40,072 nt of DNA from Streptomyces sp. XY006 (GCF_002237655.1 NZ_NOKT01000047.1:1-40072), one strand, 5' to 3'; numbered from the stretch's first letter, positions 15,082 through 23,884 are shown. Numbers and translations: made by a program. The notes: generated by a model from the letters alone, not told the origin.

Positions 15082-16521
15082 GTGACGACGATGACGGAAG
15101 CGTCCGTGCGCGAGTTCAAGATGCCCGACGTGGGCGAGGGGCTCACGGAGGCGGAGATCCTCAAGTGGTACGTCCAGCCCGGTGACACGGTCACCGACGG
15201 GCAGGTCGTGTGCGAGGTCGAGACGGCGAAGGCGGCCGTCGAGCTGCCCATCCCCTACGACGGGGTGGTCCGGGAGCTGCACTTCCCGGAGGGCACCACG
15301 GTCGACGTGGGCACGTCGATCATCGCGGTCGACGTGAGCGGCGGCGCCGCGCCCGCGCCCGCCGCGCAGCCGGAGCCGGAGGCCGCCGAGGCCGCGGCGG
15401 AGCCGAAGCCCGAGGGCTCCGGCCGCCAGCCGGTCCTCGTCGGCTACGGGGTGGCGACCTCGTCCACCCGCCGCCGCCCCCGCAAGGGCCCGGAGGTCCC
15501 CCTCCAGCAGGCCTCGTCGGCGATCCAGACGGAGCTGAACGGCCACGCGCCGGCGGCTCCGGCGGCGACCGTGGCGGCCCCGGCGACCGTGCCGGCCCCG
15601 GCGGGCGCGGACCGCCCGCTGGCCAAGCCGCCGGTGCGCAAGCTGGCCAAGGACCTGGGCGTCGACCTGACGACGGTCGTGCCGACCGGCCCGGACGGCA
15701 TCATCACGCGCGAGGACGTGCACGCGGCGGTGGCCGCGGCCACGGCCGCCCCGCAGGCGACCGAGCCGGCGCCGGCGCCCACGCCCGCCCCGGTGGCCGC
15801 CCCGGCCTCGTACGACACCGCGCGCGAGACCCGCGTCCCGGTCAAGGGCGTCCGCAAGGCGACCGCGGCGGCGATGGTCGGCTCGGCGTTCACCGCGCCG
15901 CACGTCACGGAGTTCGTGACGGTCGACGTGACGCGCACGATGAAGCTGGTCGAGGAGCTCAAGCAGGACAAGGAGTTCGCGGGCCTGCGCGTGAACCCCC
16001 TGCTGCTGATCGCCAAGGCGCTGCTGGTCGCGATCAAGCGCAACCCCGAGATCAACGCGTCCTGGGACGAGGCCGCCCAGGAGATCGTGGTGAAGCACTA
16101 CGTCAACCTGGGCATCGCGGCCGCGACCCCGCGCGGCCTGATCGTGCCGAACATCAAGGACGCCCATGCCAAGACGCTGCCGCAGCTGGCCGAGTCGCTG
16201 GGCGAGCTGGTGGCGACGGCCCGCGAGGGCAGGACGTCCCCGGCGGCCATGCAGGGCGGCACGGTGACGATCACCAACGTCGGCGTCTTCGGGGTCGACA
16301 CGGGCACGCCGATCCTGAACCCGGGCGAGTCCGCGATCCTCGCGGTCGGGGCGATCAAGCTCCAGCCGTGGGTCCACAAGGGCAAGGTGAAGCCCCGTCA
16401 GGTCACCACGCTGGCCCTCTCCTTCGACCACCGCCTGGTCGACGGCGAGCTGGGCTCGAAGGTCCTGGCCGACGTGGCGGCGGTCCTGGAGCAGCCCAAG
16501 CGCCTGATCACCTGGGCGTGA
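15082..16521 (+). CDS. bkdC: Branched-chain 2-oxoacid dehydrogenase E2 acyltransferase
   Basis: 479 aa from GTG 15082, placed 6 nt after GGAG; ATG 15091 is too far. Lipoyl domain residues 9-85 with the lipoyl Lys50 in VETAKA. A Pro/Ala/Glu linker follows, then the peripheral subunit-binding domain (VRKLAKDLGVDLTTVVPTG), a second linker, and the catalytic domain from TRVPVKGVRKATAAAM. The active-site motif is SFDHRLVDGE. It is clearly diverged from the E2 at the window start (DHRVCDGG), so the two complexes are old paralogues. No E3 gene is present; E3 is presumably shared with other complexes. Confidence 0.94.
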   Translation: MTTMTEASVREFKMPDVGEGLTEAEILKWYVQPGDTVTDGQVVCEVETAKAAVELPIPYDGVVRELHFPEGTTVDVGTSIIAVDVSGGAAPAPAAQPEPEAAEAAAEPKPEGSGRQPVLVGYGVATSSTRRRPRKGPEVPLQQASSAIQTELNGHAPAAPAATVAAPATVPAPAGADRPLAKPPVRKLAKDLGVDLTTVVPTGPDGIITREDVHAAVAAATAAPQATEPAPAPTPAPVAAPASYDTARETRVPVKGVRKATAAAMVGSAFTAPHVTEFVTVDVTRTMKLVEELKQDKEFAGLRVNPLLLIAKALLVAIKRNPEINASWDEAAQEIVVKHYVNLGIAAATPRGLIVPNIKDAHAKTLPQLAESLGELVATAREGRTSPAAMQGGTVTITNVGVFGVDTGTPILNPGESAILAVGAIKLQPWVHKGKVKPRQVTTLALSFDHRLVDGELGSKVLADVAAVLEQPKRLITWA

Positions 16522-16531
16522 CCCGGCACTG

Positions 16532-16576
16532 ACGCGGAAGGGGCTCACCGCCACCGGCGGTGAGCCCCTTCCGCGT
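16532..16576. terminator. Strong bidirectional terminator after bkd operon 2
   Basis: Perfect 21-bp stem (16532-16552 with 16556-16576) and a 3-nt ACC loop, between convergent genes. It is the longest perfect hairpin in the window. Confidence 0.92.
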
Positions 16577-16587
16577 GCCGCGCGTGC

Positions 16588-17487
16588 CTACTTGGTGAAG
16601 CCGTAGTTGAGCAGCTTCGTCGCGTCCGACTTGCGGGCCGTCGCGCTGGTCGAGGCCAGGACCGTGCCGATGACTGTCTTGCCGTTGCGGGTGGCGGCGA
16701 AGACCAGGCAGTAGCCGGCCTCCGGGCCGGAGCCGGTCTTCACACCGATCGCGCCGGTGTAGCTGCTGAGCAGCGGGTTGGTGTTCTCCCACGGCGCCAT
16801 CGTCCGCGTGCCGCCGGACTTGGTGGTCGTCTTCGCCGTGTACTTCTTCGTCTTGACGACCGTACGGAACGTGGAGTTCTTCATCGCCGCGCTGGCGAGC
16901 TTCGTCAGGTCGCGCGGCGTGGAGTAGTTGGCGCCCTTGCCGATGCCGTCGAACGAGTCGAAGTGGGTGTTCTTCAGGCCCAGGTTCTTGGCGGTGGTGT
17001 TCATCTTGCCGATGAACGACTTCACGCGCGCCGCCCGCGTCGAGCCCGAGCCGAACTTGTCGGCGAGCGCGTACGCCGCGTCGCAGCCGGACGGCAGCAT
17101 CAGCCCGTACAGCAGCTGGCGGACGGTGACCTTGTCGCCGACGATCAGCTTGGCGTTGGACGCCCAGTTGTTGTCGACGATGTAGTCGCTGTACGCCTTC
17201 TGGACCGTGACCTTGCTGTCCAGGTTGAGGTTCGACTGCTTCAGCACCACCAGGGCGGTCATGATCTTGGTGGTCGAGCCGGTCGAACGGCGCGTGTCCG
17301 CCGCCTTGGTGTAGAGCGACTTGCCGGTCGCGTTGTTCATCACGTAGCCGCCCTTGGCGGCGATCGACGGCGTGGCGGCGGCCTGCGCCTGCGTGGTGGT
17401 GAGGGCTCCGGTCGCGAGCATGGCGCCGGTGGTCACGGCGACGGCCGCGGCTCTGCGGAGACGGGTGCCCTTAATGCCGGTTATCAA
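16588..17487 (-). CDS. dacA: D-alanyl-D-alanine carboxypeptidase (S11 family)
   Basis: 299 aa if started at TTG 17487, which follows a GGGGT site; the first in-frame ATG (17673) lies 62 codons upstream in non-protein-like sequence. Signal peptide: Lys/Arg-rich start, hydrophobic AAAVAVTTGAMLATGAL, cleavage near AQAAA. Penicilloyl-serine transferase motifs are present: STTK (SxxK), SGC at MLPSGCDAAYAL (family usually SGN) and KTG at VKTGSGPEAG. It trims terminal D-Ala from peptidoglycan stem peptides outside the membrane. No C-terminal amphipathic anchor, so it is likely secreted. The start codon is uncertain. Confidence 0.85.
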   Translation of the reverse strand: MITGIKGTRLRRAAAVAVTTGAMLATGALTTTQAQAAATPSIAAKGGYVMNNATGKSLYTKAADTRRSTGSTTKIMTALVVLKQSNLNLDSKVTVQKAYSDYIVDNNWASNAKLIVGDKVTVRQLLYGLMLPSGCDAAYALADKFGSGSTRAARVKSFIGKMNTTAKNLGLKNTHFDSFDGIGKGANYSTPRDLTKLASAAMKNSTFRTVVKTKKYTAKTTTKSGGTRTMAPWENTNPLLSSYTGAIGVKTGSGPEAGYCLVFAATRNGKTVIGTVLASTSATARKSDATKLLNYGFTK

Positions 17488-17521
17488 GTCAAGTACCCCG
17501 ATTGCGTTGAATGCCCCAACG

Positions 17522-17594
17522 GTGCGGCCGAGTTGAGGACGAGGAGAAAGGGGCCGCACGTGTCTGACTTGTAAGTAGCACAGTTGGTTGTGCT
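17522..17594. promoter_or_regulatory. Inverted repeats upstream of dacA
   Basis: GTGCGGCC (17522-17529) pairs with GGCCGCAC (17552-17559). Next to it is AGCACA-GTTGGT-TGTGCT (17577-17594). Both lie in the dacA leader or promoter and could be an mRNA fold and an operator. No known element is recognised. Confidence 0.4.
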
Positions 17595-17655
17595 CACACC
17601 CGGCGGGACCCCCGCTTTGCCACAGATGTGTGACATACAGGTCCGCATACTGGAC

Positions 17656-17689
17656 GGATGCATCCATGCACACCTGTTGTATCTATGCT
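17656..17689 (+). promoter_or_regulatory. gntR promoter and palindrome
   Basis: Palindrome GGATGCATCC (17656-17665) lies about 19 bp before TATGCT (17684-17689). Only 6 nt then separate the box from ATG 17696, a leaderless layout. The palindrome covers the -35 area, so autorepression by the GntR product is plausible. Confidence 0.5.
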
Positions 17690-17695
17690 GTCCGC

Positions 17696-18346
17696 ATGAC
17701 CCTGGCCGTGAAGCAACCCCCCGCCGCCGACCGCGTCTACACCCACGTCAAACAGGGCGTCCTGGAGCGCCGTTACGAGGGCGGGACCCTCCTCACCGAG
17801 GGCGAGCTGGCCGAGGCCGTCGGGGTCTCGCGCACGCCGGTGCGCGAGGCGCTGCTCCGGCTGGAGGCCGAGGGTCTGATCCGGCTCTACCCCAAGAAGG
17901 GCGCCCTGGTCCTGCCCGTCTCCGCGCAGGAGATCGCCGACGTCGTCGAGACCCGGCTGCTCGTCGAGGAGCACGCGGCGCGCAAGGCCGTGCCCGCCCC
18001 TCCCGGGCTCATCGAGCGCCTGGAGGAGCTGCTGGCCCGTCAGAAGAAGCAGGCCGCGGCGGGCGACCTCGCCGGGGCCGCCGTCACCGACCGCTGCTTC
18101 CACGCCGAGATCGTGCGCAGCGGCGGCAACGAGATCCTCTCCCGCCTCTACGACCAGCTGCGCGACCGCCAGCTGCGCATGGGCGTGGCCGTGATGCACT
18201 CCCACCCCGACCGCATCGCCAAGACCCTCGCCGAGCACGAGGAGATCCTCGACGCGCTGCGCGCCGGGGACGCCGACGCGGCCGTCGGGCTCGTCCACCG
18301 GCACGTCGGCTGGTTCTCGCACCTGGCACGGGGGGAGGTCCGATGA
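17696..18346 (+). CDS. GntR-family transcriptional regulator (FCD type)
   Basis: 216 aa. An N-terminal winged helix-turn-helix (about residues 12-75) has LTEGELAEAVGVSRTPVREA and the wing RLYPKKGALVLPV. The C-terminal all-helical FCD effector domain contains the Asp/His metal-ligand pattern (DRCFHAEIVRSGGNEI, then HSHPD and AEHEEIL). FCD members usually bind small carboxylic acids. The stop overlaps the MFS start (ATGA), so the regulator and transporter form one transcript and the regulator likely controls its own operon. Confidence 0.92.
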   Translation: MTLAVKQPPAADRVYTHVKQGVLERRYEGGTLLTEGELAEAVGVSRTPVREALLRLEAEGLIRLYPKKGALVLPVSAQEIADVVETRLLVEEHAARKAVPAPPGLIERLEELLARQKKQAAAGDLAGAAVTDRCFHAEIVRSGGNEILSRLYDQLRDRQLRMGVAVMHSHPDRIAKTLAEHEEILDALRAGDADAAVGLVHRHVGWFSHLARGEVR

Positions 18347-19638
18347 GCTCCACGACGCTGCCCGGTGATCCCCCTGGCGGGCGGCGGGCGCTGGCCGTCT
18401 GGGGCGTCGGCGTCTCGGTCTACTTCGTCGCGGTCATCTTCCGCACGTCCCTGGGCGTGGCCGGCCTGGACGCCGCCGACCGCTTCCACGTCAACGCCTC
18501 GGCCCTGTCCACCTTCTCCATCCTCCAGCTGCTGGTCTACGCGGGCATGCAGATACCCGTCGGCCTGCTCGTCGACCGGCTCGGCACCAAGAAGGTGCTC
18601 GCGCTCGGCGCGGTGCTGTTCACGGCGGGGCAGCTGGGCTTCGCGTTCTCCCCGTCGTACGGCATGGCGCTCGCCTCCCGGGCGCTGCTCGGCTGCGGTG
18701 ACGCGCTGACGTTCATCAGCGTGCTGCGGCTGGGCACCCGGTGGTTCCCGGCCCGGCGCGGGCCGCTCGTCGCGCAGCTGGCGGGTCTGGTGGGCATGGC
18801 GGGCAACCTCGTCTCCACGCTCGTCCTGGCCCGGCTGCTGCACGGCATCGGCTGGACCGCCGCCTTCGCGGGCAGCGCCGCCGCCGGGGCCGTGGTGTTC
18901 GTGCTGGTCGTGCTCTTCCTCAAGGACCACCCGGAGGGCCACGAACCGGAGCCGGTCCCGCACCGCGGCGGGGCCTACGTACGGCGCCAGATCGCCGCCT
19001 CCTGGCGGGAGCCCGGGACCCGCCTGGGCCTGTGGGTGCACTTCACCACCCAGTTCCCGGCGATGGTCTTCCTGCTGCTGTGGGGCCTGCCGTTCCTGGT
19101 CGAGGCACAGGGCCTGTCCCGGGCGACAGCCGGTGAACTCCTCACGCTGGTGGTGCTGTCCAACATGGTCGTCGGCCTGGTCTACGGCCAGATCATCGCC
19201 CGGCACCACGGGGCCCGGCTGCCGCTCGCGCTCGGCACGGTCGGCGCGACGGCGGCCCTGTGGGCGGCGACGCTGCTGCACCCCGCGCCGCACGCCCCGA
19301 TGTGGCTGCTGATCGTGCTGTGCGTGGTGCTCGGGGCGTGCGGGCCCGCGTCGATGATCGGCTTCGACTTCGCCCGCCCGGCGAACCCGCCCGAGCGGCA
19401 GGGCACGGCCTCCGGCATCACCAACATGGGCGGCTTCGTGGCGTCCATGACCACGCTGTTCGCGATCGGCGTGCTGCTGGACGCCACCGGCGACGACTAC
19501 ACGGTGGCCTTCTCGGCCGTCTTCGTGCTCCAGGCGCTCGGCGTCACGCAGATCCTGCGGCTGCGCAGGCGGGCGGCGCGGCGGGAGCGGGAGCGGCTGG
19601 TGGCGAGCCGGGTGGAGACGGTGCACGTCCCGGCGTAG
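18343..19638 (+). CDS. MFS transporter
   Basis: 431 aa, about 12 TM segments. The loop 2-3 signature is partly visible as DRLGTKKVLALGAVLFTAGQ. TM4-5 includes SRALLGCGDALTFISVLRLGTRWFP. It ends with an Arg-rich cytoplasmic tail. The closest match by eye is the nitrate/sugar-phosphate-like group, but the substrate is not deducible; co-transcription with an FCD-type GntR suggests an organic acid or amino acid. Its TAG directly abuts the stop of the convergent methyltransferase with zero gap. Confidence 0.88.
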   Translation: MSSTTLPGDPPGGRRALAVWGVGVSVYFVAVIFRTSLGVAGLDAADRFHVNASALSTFSILQLLVYAGMQIPVGLLVDRLGTKKVLALGAVLFTAGQLGFAFSPSYGMALASRALLGCGDALTFISVLRLGTRWFPARRGPLVAQLAGLVGMAGNLVSTLVLARLLHGIGWTAAFAGSAAAGAVVFVLVVLFLKDHPEGHEPEPVPHRGGAYVRRQIAASWREPGTRLGLWVHFTTQFPAMVFLLLWGLPFLVEAQGLSRATAGELLTLVVLSNMVVGLVYGQIIARHHGARLPLALGTVGATAALWAATLLHPAPHAPMWLLIVLCVVLGACGPASMIGFDFARPANPPERQGTASGITNMGGFVASMTTLFAIGVLLDATGDDYTVAFSAVFVLQALGVTQILRLRRRAARRERERLVASRVETVHVPA

Positions 19639-20412
19639 TCACCCGGTCGCCGCCTGGTCACCCGGTCGACGGGCCGTCACAGGCACAAGTGTGAGGTACG
19701 CCAGCCCGAGGACGCCGCGGTAGGTGAGCCAGGCGGCGCGGTGGCGGTCGGCGCGCTGCCGTGTCTCCTCGGCCCGCGGGTGCCCGGGGTGCTCGGCGAG
19801 CCACACCTCGGTGTCCGCCAGGTACGCCGACTCGAACTGCTCCCACTCGTCGAGGCTCGCCGTCTCCGTCCACTCCGGCCGGAACCCCGCCGCGATCACC
19901 AGCTCGATCAGGCCCGGGAGGCCGGGATGGTCGGTGGCGGCGGCGCCCGGCCACATCCGGGAGAGCTCGGCCCCGGTCGGGGTGCGCTGCCAGAAGCCCT
20001 CACCGAGCAGGACCCGGCCGCCGTCGGTGACGAGGCGGCGGAGTGCGGCGAGAGCCTCGGGCAGACCGCCGCCGAGGGCCTGGCTCGCGCCCACGCACAG
20101 CACGAGGTCGGCCGGGCCGTGGGGCGTGCCGGTGGCGGACTCCTCCAGGAAGCGGACCCGGGGCGTGAGACCGCGTGCCTCGGCGGCCCGCCGGCCCCGG
20201 GCCAGGTCCTCGGCGTCGAGGTCGATCCCGGTGCCGGTCGCGTGCGGGGCGGCGGCCAGGACGCGCAGCATGAGCTCGCCCCGGCCGCAGCCGATGTCCA
20301 GGACGGTGCGCGGGGAGGTGTCGGCGAGACGTCGTACGAGGGTCTCCGCGCGGGTCTCGGACAGGGGGCCGTGGAAGGTGAGGCGGCCGGAACGGCCGGG
20401 CGGTGAGGTCAT
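19639..20412 (-). CDS. SAM-dependent methyltransferase
   Basis: 257 aa from ATG 20412. The class I Rossmann fold starts with VLDIGCGRGELMLRVL (motif I, SAM binding, about residues 38-55), an acidic GIDLDAEDL at the end of beta 2, and DLVLCVGASQALGG as motif IV. The C-terminal part is rich in Trp/Glu and ends in a hydrophobic YLTLVPVTARR segment. The methyl acceptor is unknown. A minus-strand TACCGT box lies 8 nt before the ATG and there is no ribosome site, which suggests a leaderless message. The open frame extends 33 codons upstream but lacks support. Confidence 0.85.
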   Translation of the reverse strand: MTSPPGRSGRLTFHGPLSETRAETLVRRLADTSPRTVLDIGCGRGELMLRVLAAAPHATGTGIDLDAEDLARGRRAAEARGLTPRVRFLEESATGTPHGPADLVLCVGASQALGGGLPEALAALRRLVTDGGRVLLGEGFWQRTPTGAELSRMWPGAAATDHPGLPGLIELVIAAGFRPEWTETASLDEWEQFESAYLADTEVWLAEHPGHPRAEETRQRADRHRAAWLTYRGVLGLAYLTLVPVTARRPGDQAATG

Positions 20413-20420
20413 GGCAGGGG

Positions 20421-20426
20421 ACGGTA
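20421..20426 (-). promoter_or_regulatory. Candidate -10 box for leaderless methyltransferase mRNA
   Basis: TACCGT on the minus strand, 8 nt before ATG 20412. Confidence 0.4.
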
Positions 20427-20530
20427 CGGCGGGGGCGGGGCGGCGGCACGGGGTTTTCCGGTGCCGGGAGCCGATGCCGGGCCGGGCTGGATGCGCGGCC
20501 CGGCGCGGCACGGTGCCTTCCGCGGCCGGG

Positions 20531-21355
20531 TCACTGCGTCACGGTGAAGTTGCGCAGGATCGCCGCCGTGAGGTCCGGGTCGCCCTCCGTCTTCAGCCGG
20601 TCGGCGACCGCCTCGGGCGTCACCCGGCCGCAGGCCAGGCGGACGTAGGTCTCCCAGTCGAGGGTGAGGGTGGCGGCGGGGCCCAGGGCCGGGGCCGTCT
20701 CCAGGGTGCCGCGGCCGTTGATGTCGACGCGGATCGTGCGCAGGAACTCGATCGGGCCGTGCACGTCGAAGACGATCGCCGAGCTGCGCGGCGCCTGCGC
20801 GTCCTCCGCCACCACGCGCGGGAGTTCACCGAGCAGCACGTCCCGGGTGAGGTGCGCGCCGGGGGAGTCGAGGTTGCCGGGCCGGCCGAGGGCCGTGCGC
20901 AGGTCCTGCTCGTGCACCCACACGGCGAAGGCGTGCCGGCGCATGGACTCCTCCAGGGTGAGCTCGGCCCCGAGCGGCCCGCGCACCTTCGTGCCCGGGT
21001 CACGCGAGTCGTTGCGCAGCTGGCGGTTGCGGCGGATGATCACGTACTCCAGCTCGGAGGTCATCTCCGGCGCCGTGTGGTGCCGGCGCACGTCGACCTG
21101 CATCTCCATGTAGCGCTGGTGGTCGTTGGTGACGTGGAACAGGTCGCGCGGCAGCGTGTGGATGGGACGCGGGTCGCCGAGCATCTCGCAGTCGAGGCCG
21201 ATGACATGGGACACCACGTCCCGCACCGACCACCCGGGACACGGCGTACGCCGGTTCCATTCGGCCTCCGCGAGCGGCTGGACCAGTTCGGATATCGCTT
21301 CGATGGAGTGGGTCCAGGCGTCGGCGTAGGGCTGGAGGGTGGGATGCAGACTCAC
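20531..21355 (-). CDS. Maleylpyruvate isomerase family mycothiol-dependent enzyme
   Basis: 274 aa from GTG 21355 with GAGGGG 9 nt upstream. The N-terminal DinB-like four-helix bundle shows PLAEAEWNRRTPCPGWSVRDVVSHVIGLD, in which the His is the usual first metal ligand. HAFAVWVHEQDLRTALGRPG supplies later conserved positions. The C-terminal region is an SCP2-like/MDMPI_C-type domain. Members use mycothiol, the actinobacterial low-molecular-weight thiol, for isomerase or S-transferase chemistry; the substrate is not known. It is transcribed away from the nitrilase gene with a 181-bp shared spacer. Confidence 0.87.
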   Translation of the reverse strand: MSLHPTLQPYADAWTHSIEAISELVQPLAEAEWNRRTPCPGWSVRDVVSHVIGLDCEMLGDPRPIHTLPRDLFHVTNDHQRYMEMQVDVRRHHTAPEMTSELEYVIIRRNRQLRNDSRDPGTKVRGPLGAELTLEESMRRHAFAVWVHEQDLRTALGRPGNLDSPGAHLTRDVLLGELPRVVAEDAQAPRSSAIVFDVHGPIEFLRTIRVDINGRGTLETAPALGPAATLTLDWETYVRLACGRVTPEAVADRLKTEGDPDLTAAILRNFTVTQ

Positions 21356-21536
21356 GGAACGGGACCCCTCGGCGGTCGGTGCACGGGCAGGTGGTGGCGG
21401 CGTTGCCAGTGGGAGGTGGCGGCTGTCGGCGGGTGTCTTGCGAGCTAAGTTACGCTGCTGTGGGGCACCCCGGCAGTGCTTTCGTGTGACGATCGTAGGC
21501 CCGTGTGGACGGCTCGAATGCCAGGACGGTGGTAGT

Positions 21537-22334
21537 GTGCGCGCCTCTGTGATCCAGATCGCCGTAGACGAGGGCGAATCGGTCGAATCGCGCCGGCGGC
21601 GGGCGGCCTCCCTGGTCCGGGAGCAGGCCGGTGCCGACCTCGTCGTCCTGCCGGAGCTGTGGACCACGGGCGCGTTCGCCTATGACGCGTTCGGCACGGA
21701 GGCCGAGCCGCTCGAAGGGCCCACCTACGAGGCGATGGCCAAGGCCGCGAGCGACGCGGGCGTCTGGCTGCACGCCGGCTCCATCCCCGAGCGGGACCCG
21801 GACGGCCCCCTGTACAACACCTCCCTCGTCTTCTCGCCCTCCGGCGACCTGGCCGCCGCCTACCGCAAGATCCACCGGTTCGGCTTCGACAAGGGCGAGG
21901 CCGTGCTGATGGGCGCGGGCGAGGATCTGGTGACGGTGCGTCTGCCCGCGACGACCCTGGGCCTGGCCACCTGTTACGACCTGCGCTTCCCCGAACTCTT
22001 CCGCGGACTGGTCGACGCCGGAGCCGAGACGCTCGTGGTGTCGGCGGGCTGGCCCGAGCGCCGCCGGTCCCACTGGACGCTGCTCGCGCAGGCCCGGGCC
22101 GTGGAGAACCAGTCGTTCGTACTCGCCTGCGCGACGGCCGGGACGCACGCCGGGGTCCCCCAGTCCGGCCACTCGATCGTGGTCGACCCGTGGGGCGAGG
22201 TGCTGGCCGAGGCCGGTGCCCACGAGGAGGTCCTCACCGTGGAGTTCGACCCGGGGAAGGTCGCGACGACCCGGGAGCAGTTCCCGGCGCTGAAGGACCG
22301 GGTGCTGGGACTCCAGCCGCCGCGCAGGCCCTGA
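21537..22334 (+). CDS. Carbon-nitrogen hydrolase (nitrilase superfamily)
   Basis: 265 aa, usual length. The catalytic triad is visible as Glu40 (VVLPELW), Lys111 (YRKIHRFGFDKGE) and Cys146 (ATCYDLRFPELF). The DLRFPE and KGE surroundings fit the Nit/omega-amidase-like branch, which hydrolyses amides such as deaminated glutathione or 2-oxoacid amides, more than true nitrilases. Start GTG 21537 is favoured; GTG 21549 is possible since a TAGTGT sequence overlaps the first start. It ends 11 nt before the convergent LURP-one gene. Confidence 0.9.
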   Translation: MRASVIQIAVDEGESVESRRRRAASLVREQAGADLVVLPELWTTGAFAYDAFGTEAEPLEGPTYEAMAKAASDAGVWLHAGSIPERDPDGPLYNTSLVFSPSGDLAAAYRKIHRFGFDKGEAVLMGAGEDLVTVRLPATTLGLATCYDLRFPELFRGLVDAGAETLVVSAGWPERRRSHWTLLAQARAVENQSFVLACATAGTHAGVPQSGHSIVVDPWGEVLAEAGAHEEVLTVEFDPGKVATTREQFPALKDRVLGLQPPRRP

Positions 22335-22345
22335 CCGGGGCGTCC

Positions 22346-22837
22346 TCAGTCCTCCCGCTCCTTCTCCGCCAGGTGGATCACGCACACCGCCACCGCGATC
22401 AGCAGCGCCGGGTCCGCGTCCTCGCGGACCACGTCCACGCCGTAGGTGTCGCGCACGGTGAGCCACCGCCGGGAGATCACCGCGAGCAGCTCCCCGTCGT
22501 ACTCGACGGCGAACTCCCGGTCCAGGATCTTGCCGCTGACGTCCAGTTCGCTGCCGTCGGCCAGGGAAACCCGGTAGTGGTTGCGCAGCAGGGACAGGCG
22601 TTTGCGGCGGATGGTCGCCAGCGGCTCCCCGGCCCGCTGGAGCACCATCGTGTCGCGCAGGGCGAGCATCTTCTGGTGGATGTCGACGAGGACGCGGCCC
22701 TGGGTGTCCTTCAGCTCCCAGGTGTCGCGCAGGCGCAGGGCCTTGCCGTCGACGAGGAACACCTTGGAGCCGTGCTCGTCCTCGATCCAGTAGTCGTCAC
22801 CGAAGCCGAGGAGCCGGTCGTACACGAGGAATCTCAT
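22346..22837 (-). CDS. LURP-one-related (LOR, DUF567) protein
   Basis: 163 aa. It starts MRFLVYDRLLGFGDDYWIED and runs through repeated beta-hairpin units (GKALRLRDTWELKD, QKMLALRDTMVLQR, RKRLSLLRNHYRV) that fold into the tubby/scramblase-like 12-stranded barrel. It ends with a central-helix-like hydrophobic segment (PALLIAVAVCVIHLAEKE). The family is named after a plant defence protein; the bacterial function is not established, and membrane-lipid association is only inferred. ATG 22837 overlaps the upstream regulator's TGA by 4 nt, so the pair is translated together. Confidence 0.88.
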   Translation of the reverse strand: MRFLVYDRLLGFGDDYWIEDEHGSKVFLVDGKALRLRDTWELKDTQGRVLVDIHQKMLALRDTMVLQRAGEPLATIRRKRLSLLRNHYRVSLADGSELDVSGKILDREFAVEYDGELLAVISRRWLTVRDTYGVDVVREDADPALLIAVAVCVIHLAEKERED

Positions 22838-23832
22838 GGGACCAGGGCTTCCCCGCCTCCGCCGCCGAAACGCCGCCTGTAGGCCGACGGGCTGAGTCCG
22901 GTCGCCCGCCGCAGCCGCGCCCGCAGGTTGGCGGCCGTCCCGAGCCCGCTGCGGTCGGCCACCACGTCCAGCCGCTCCTCGCCCCGCTCGATCAGCCGGC
23001 AGGCCAGCGCCACCCGCTCGGCGGTGAGCCACGCCAGCGGGGTCGTGCCGAGCTGGGCGCGGAAGCGGCGGTGCAGCGTGGCGGGGCTGACCCGCGCGTG
23101 TGCGGCCAGGTCCGCCACGGTCAGCGGTTCGCCCAGCCGCTCCTGCGCCCACGCCAGAAGAGGCCCCAGGGACTCGTCCCGCACGTCCGGCACCGGCCGC
23201 TCCACGAACTGCCGCTGCCCGCCGTCCCGGTGCGCGGCGAAGACCAGCCGGCGGGAGACGTGGTTGGCGATCTCGGCGCCCTGGTCACGCCGCCAGATGT
23301 ACAGCCCGAGGTCGAGCGCGGCCGCGCTGCCCGCGGCGGTGAGCACGTCGCCCTCGTCGACGAACAGCACGTCGGGCTCCAGCAGCACCTTCGGGTGCAG
23401 CCGGCGGAAGGAGTCCGCCCACCGCCAGTGCGTCGCCGCCCGCCGCCCGTCCAGCAGCCCGGCCTCGGCGAGCGCGAAGGTGCCGGTGCAGAAGCTCACG
23501 ATCCGGGTGCCCCGCGCGTGGGCGCGCCGGATGGCGTCCAGCACGGCCGGGACCCGGGGCACGACGTTGTCCGGCCGGCCCGGCACCACCAGCGTGTCCG
23601 CCCCGTCCACGGCGTCCAGGCCCGGGACGCCGGTGAGCGTGCAGAAGCCGTGGTTCATCCGGATCCGTGGCGCGGGCCCGCACAGCACCACCTCGTACAG
23701 CGGCCCCGGCAGCCCCAGTTCGGGCCGCGGCAGCCCGAACAGCTCGGTGGCCACCCCCACCTCGAAGGGGTTGGTGCCCTCGTCCACGATCACGGCGACC
23801 CGGTGCGGGCGCTGCGAGGATCCTTGCGACAT
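22834..23832 (-). CDS. GlxA-type AraC regulator (DJ-1/PfpI domain + HTH)
   Basis: 332 aa. The N-terminal DJ-1/PfpI-like domain (residues about 10-175) holds the nucleophile-elbow motif SFCTGTFALAEAGLLDGR with its Cys. The C-terminal AraC double HTH (about 225-325) has LTVADLAAHARVSPATLHRRF and the second helix pair ending GLSPSAYRRRFG. Relatives sense small molecules or oxidised thiols and control catabolism. AGGA 7 nt before ATG 23832 supports the start. It is divergent from the cupin gene (52-bp spacer) and coupled to the LURP-one gene, so either or both may be targets. Confidence 0.92.
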   Translation of the reverse strand: MSQGSSQRPHRVAVIVDEGTNPFEVGVATELFGLPRPELGLPGPLYEVVLCGPAPRIRMNHGFCTLTGVPGLDAVDGADTLVVPGRPDNVVPRVPAVLDAIRRAHARGTRIVSFCTGTFALAEAGLLDGRRAATHWRWADSFRRLHPKVLLEPDVLFVDEGDVLTAAGSAAALDLGLYIWRRDQGAEIANHVSRRLVFAAHRDGGQRQFVERPVPDVRDESLGPLLAWAQERLGEPLTVADLAAHARVSPATLHRRFRAQLGTTPLAWLTAERVALACRLIERGEERLDVVADRSGLGTAANLRARLRRATGLSPSAYRRRFGGGGGEALVP

Positions 23833-23884
23833 GTGCGATTCCTAGCACTCGTGCCCGTCGGTCCGCACCCCGCAGGATCGGCCC

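Noticed and set aside
17488..17673. N-terminal extension of the D,D-carboxypeptidase to ATG 17673
   Set aside because: It would add 62 residues ahead of the signal peptide and overlap the gntR promoter; composition is not protein-like.
18148..19626. 492-codon minus-strand open frame opposite the MFS gene
   Set aside because: Gln/His/Arg-rich nonsense composition; the plus strand has a clear 12-TM protein with codon bias.
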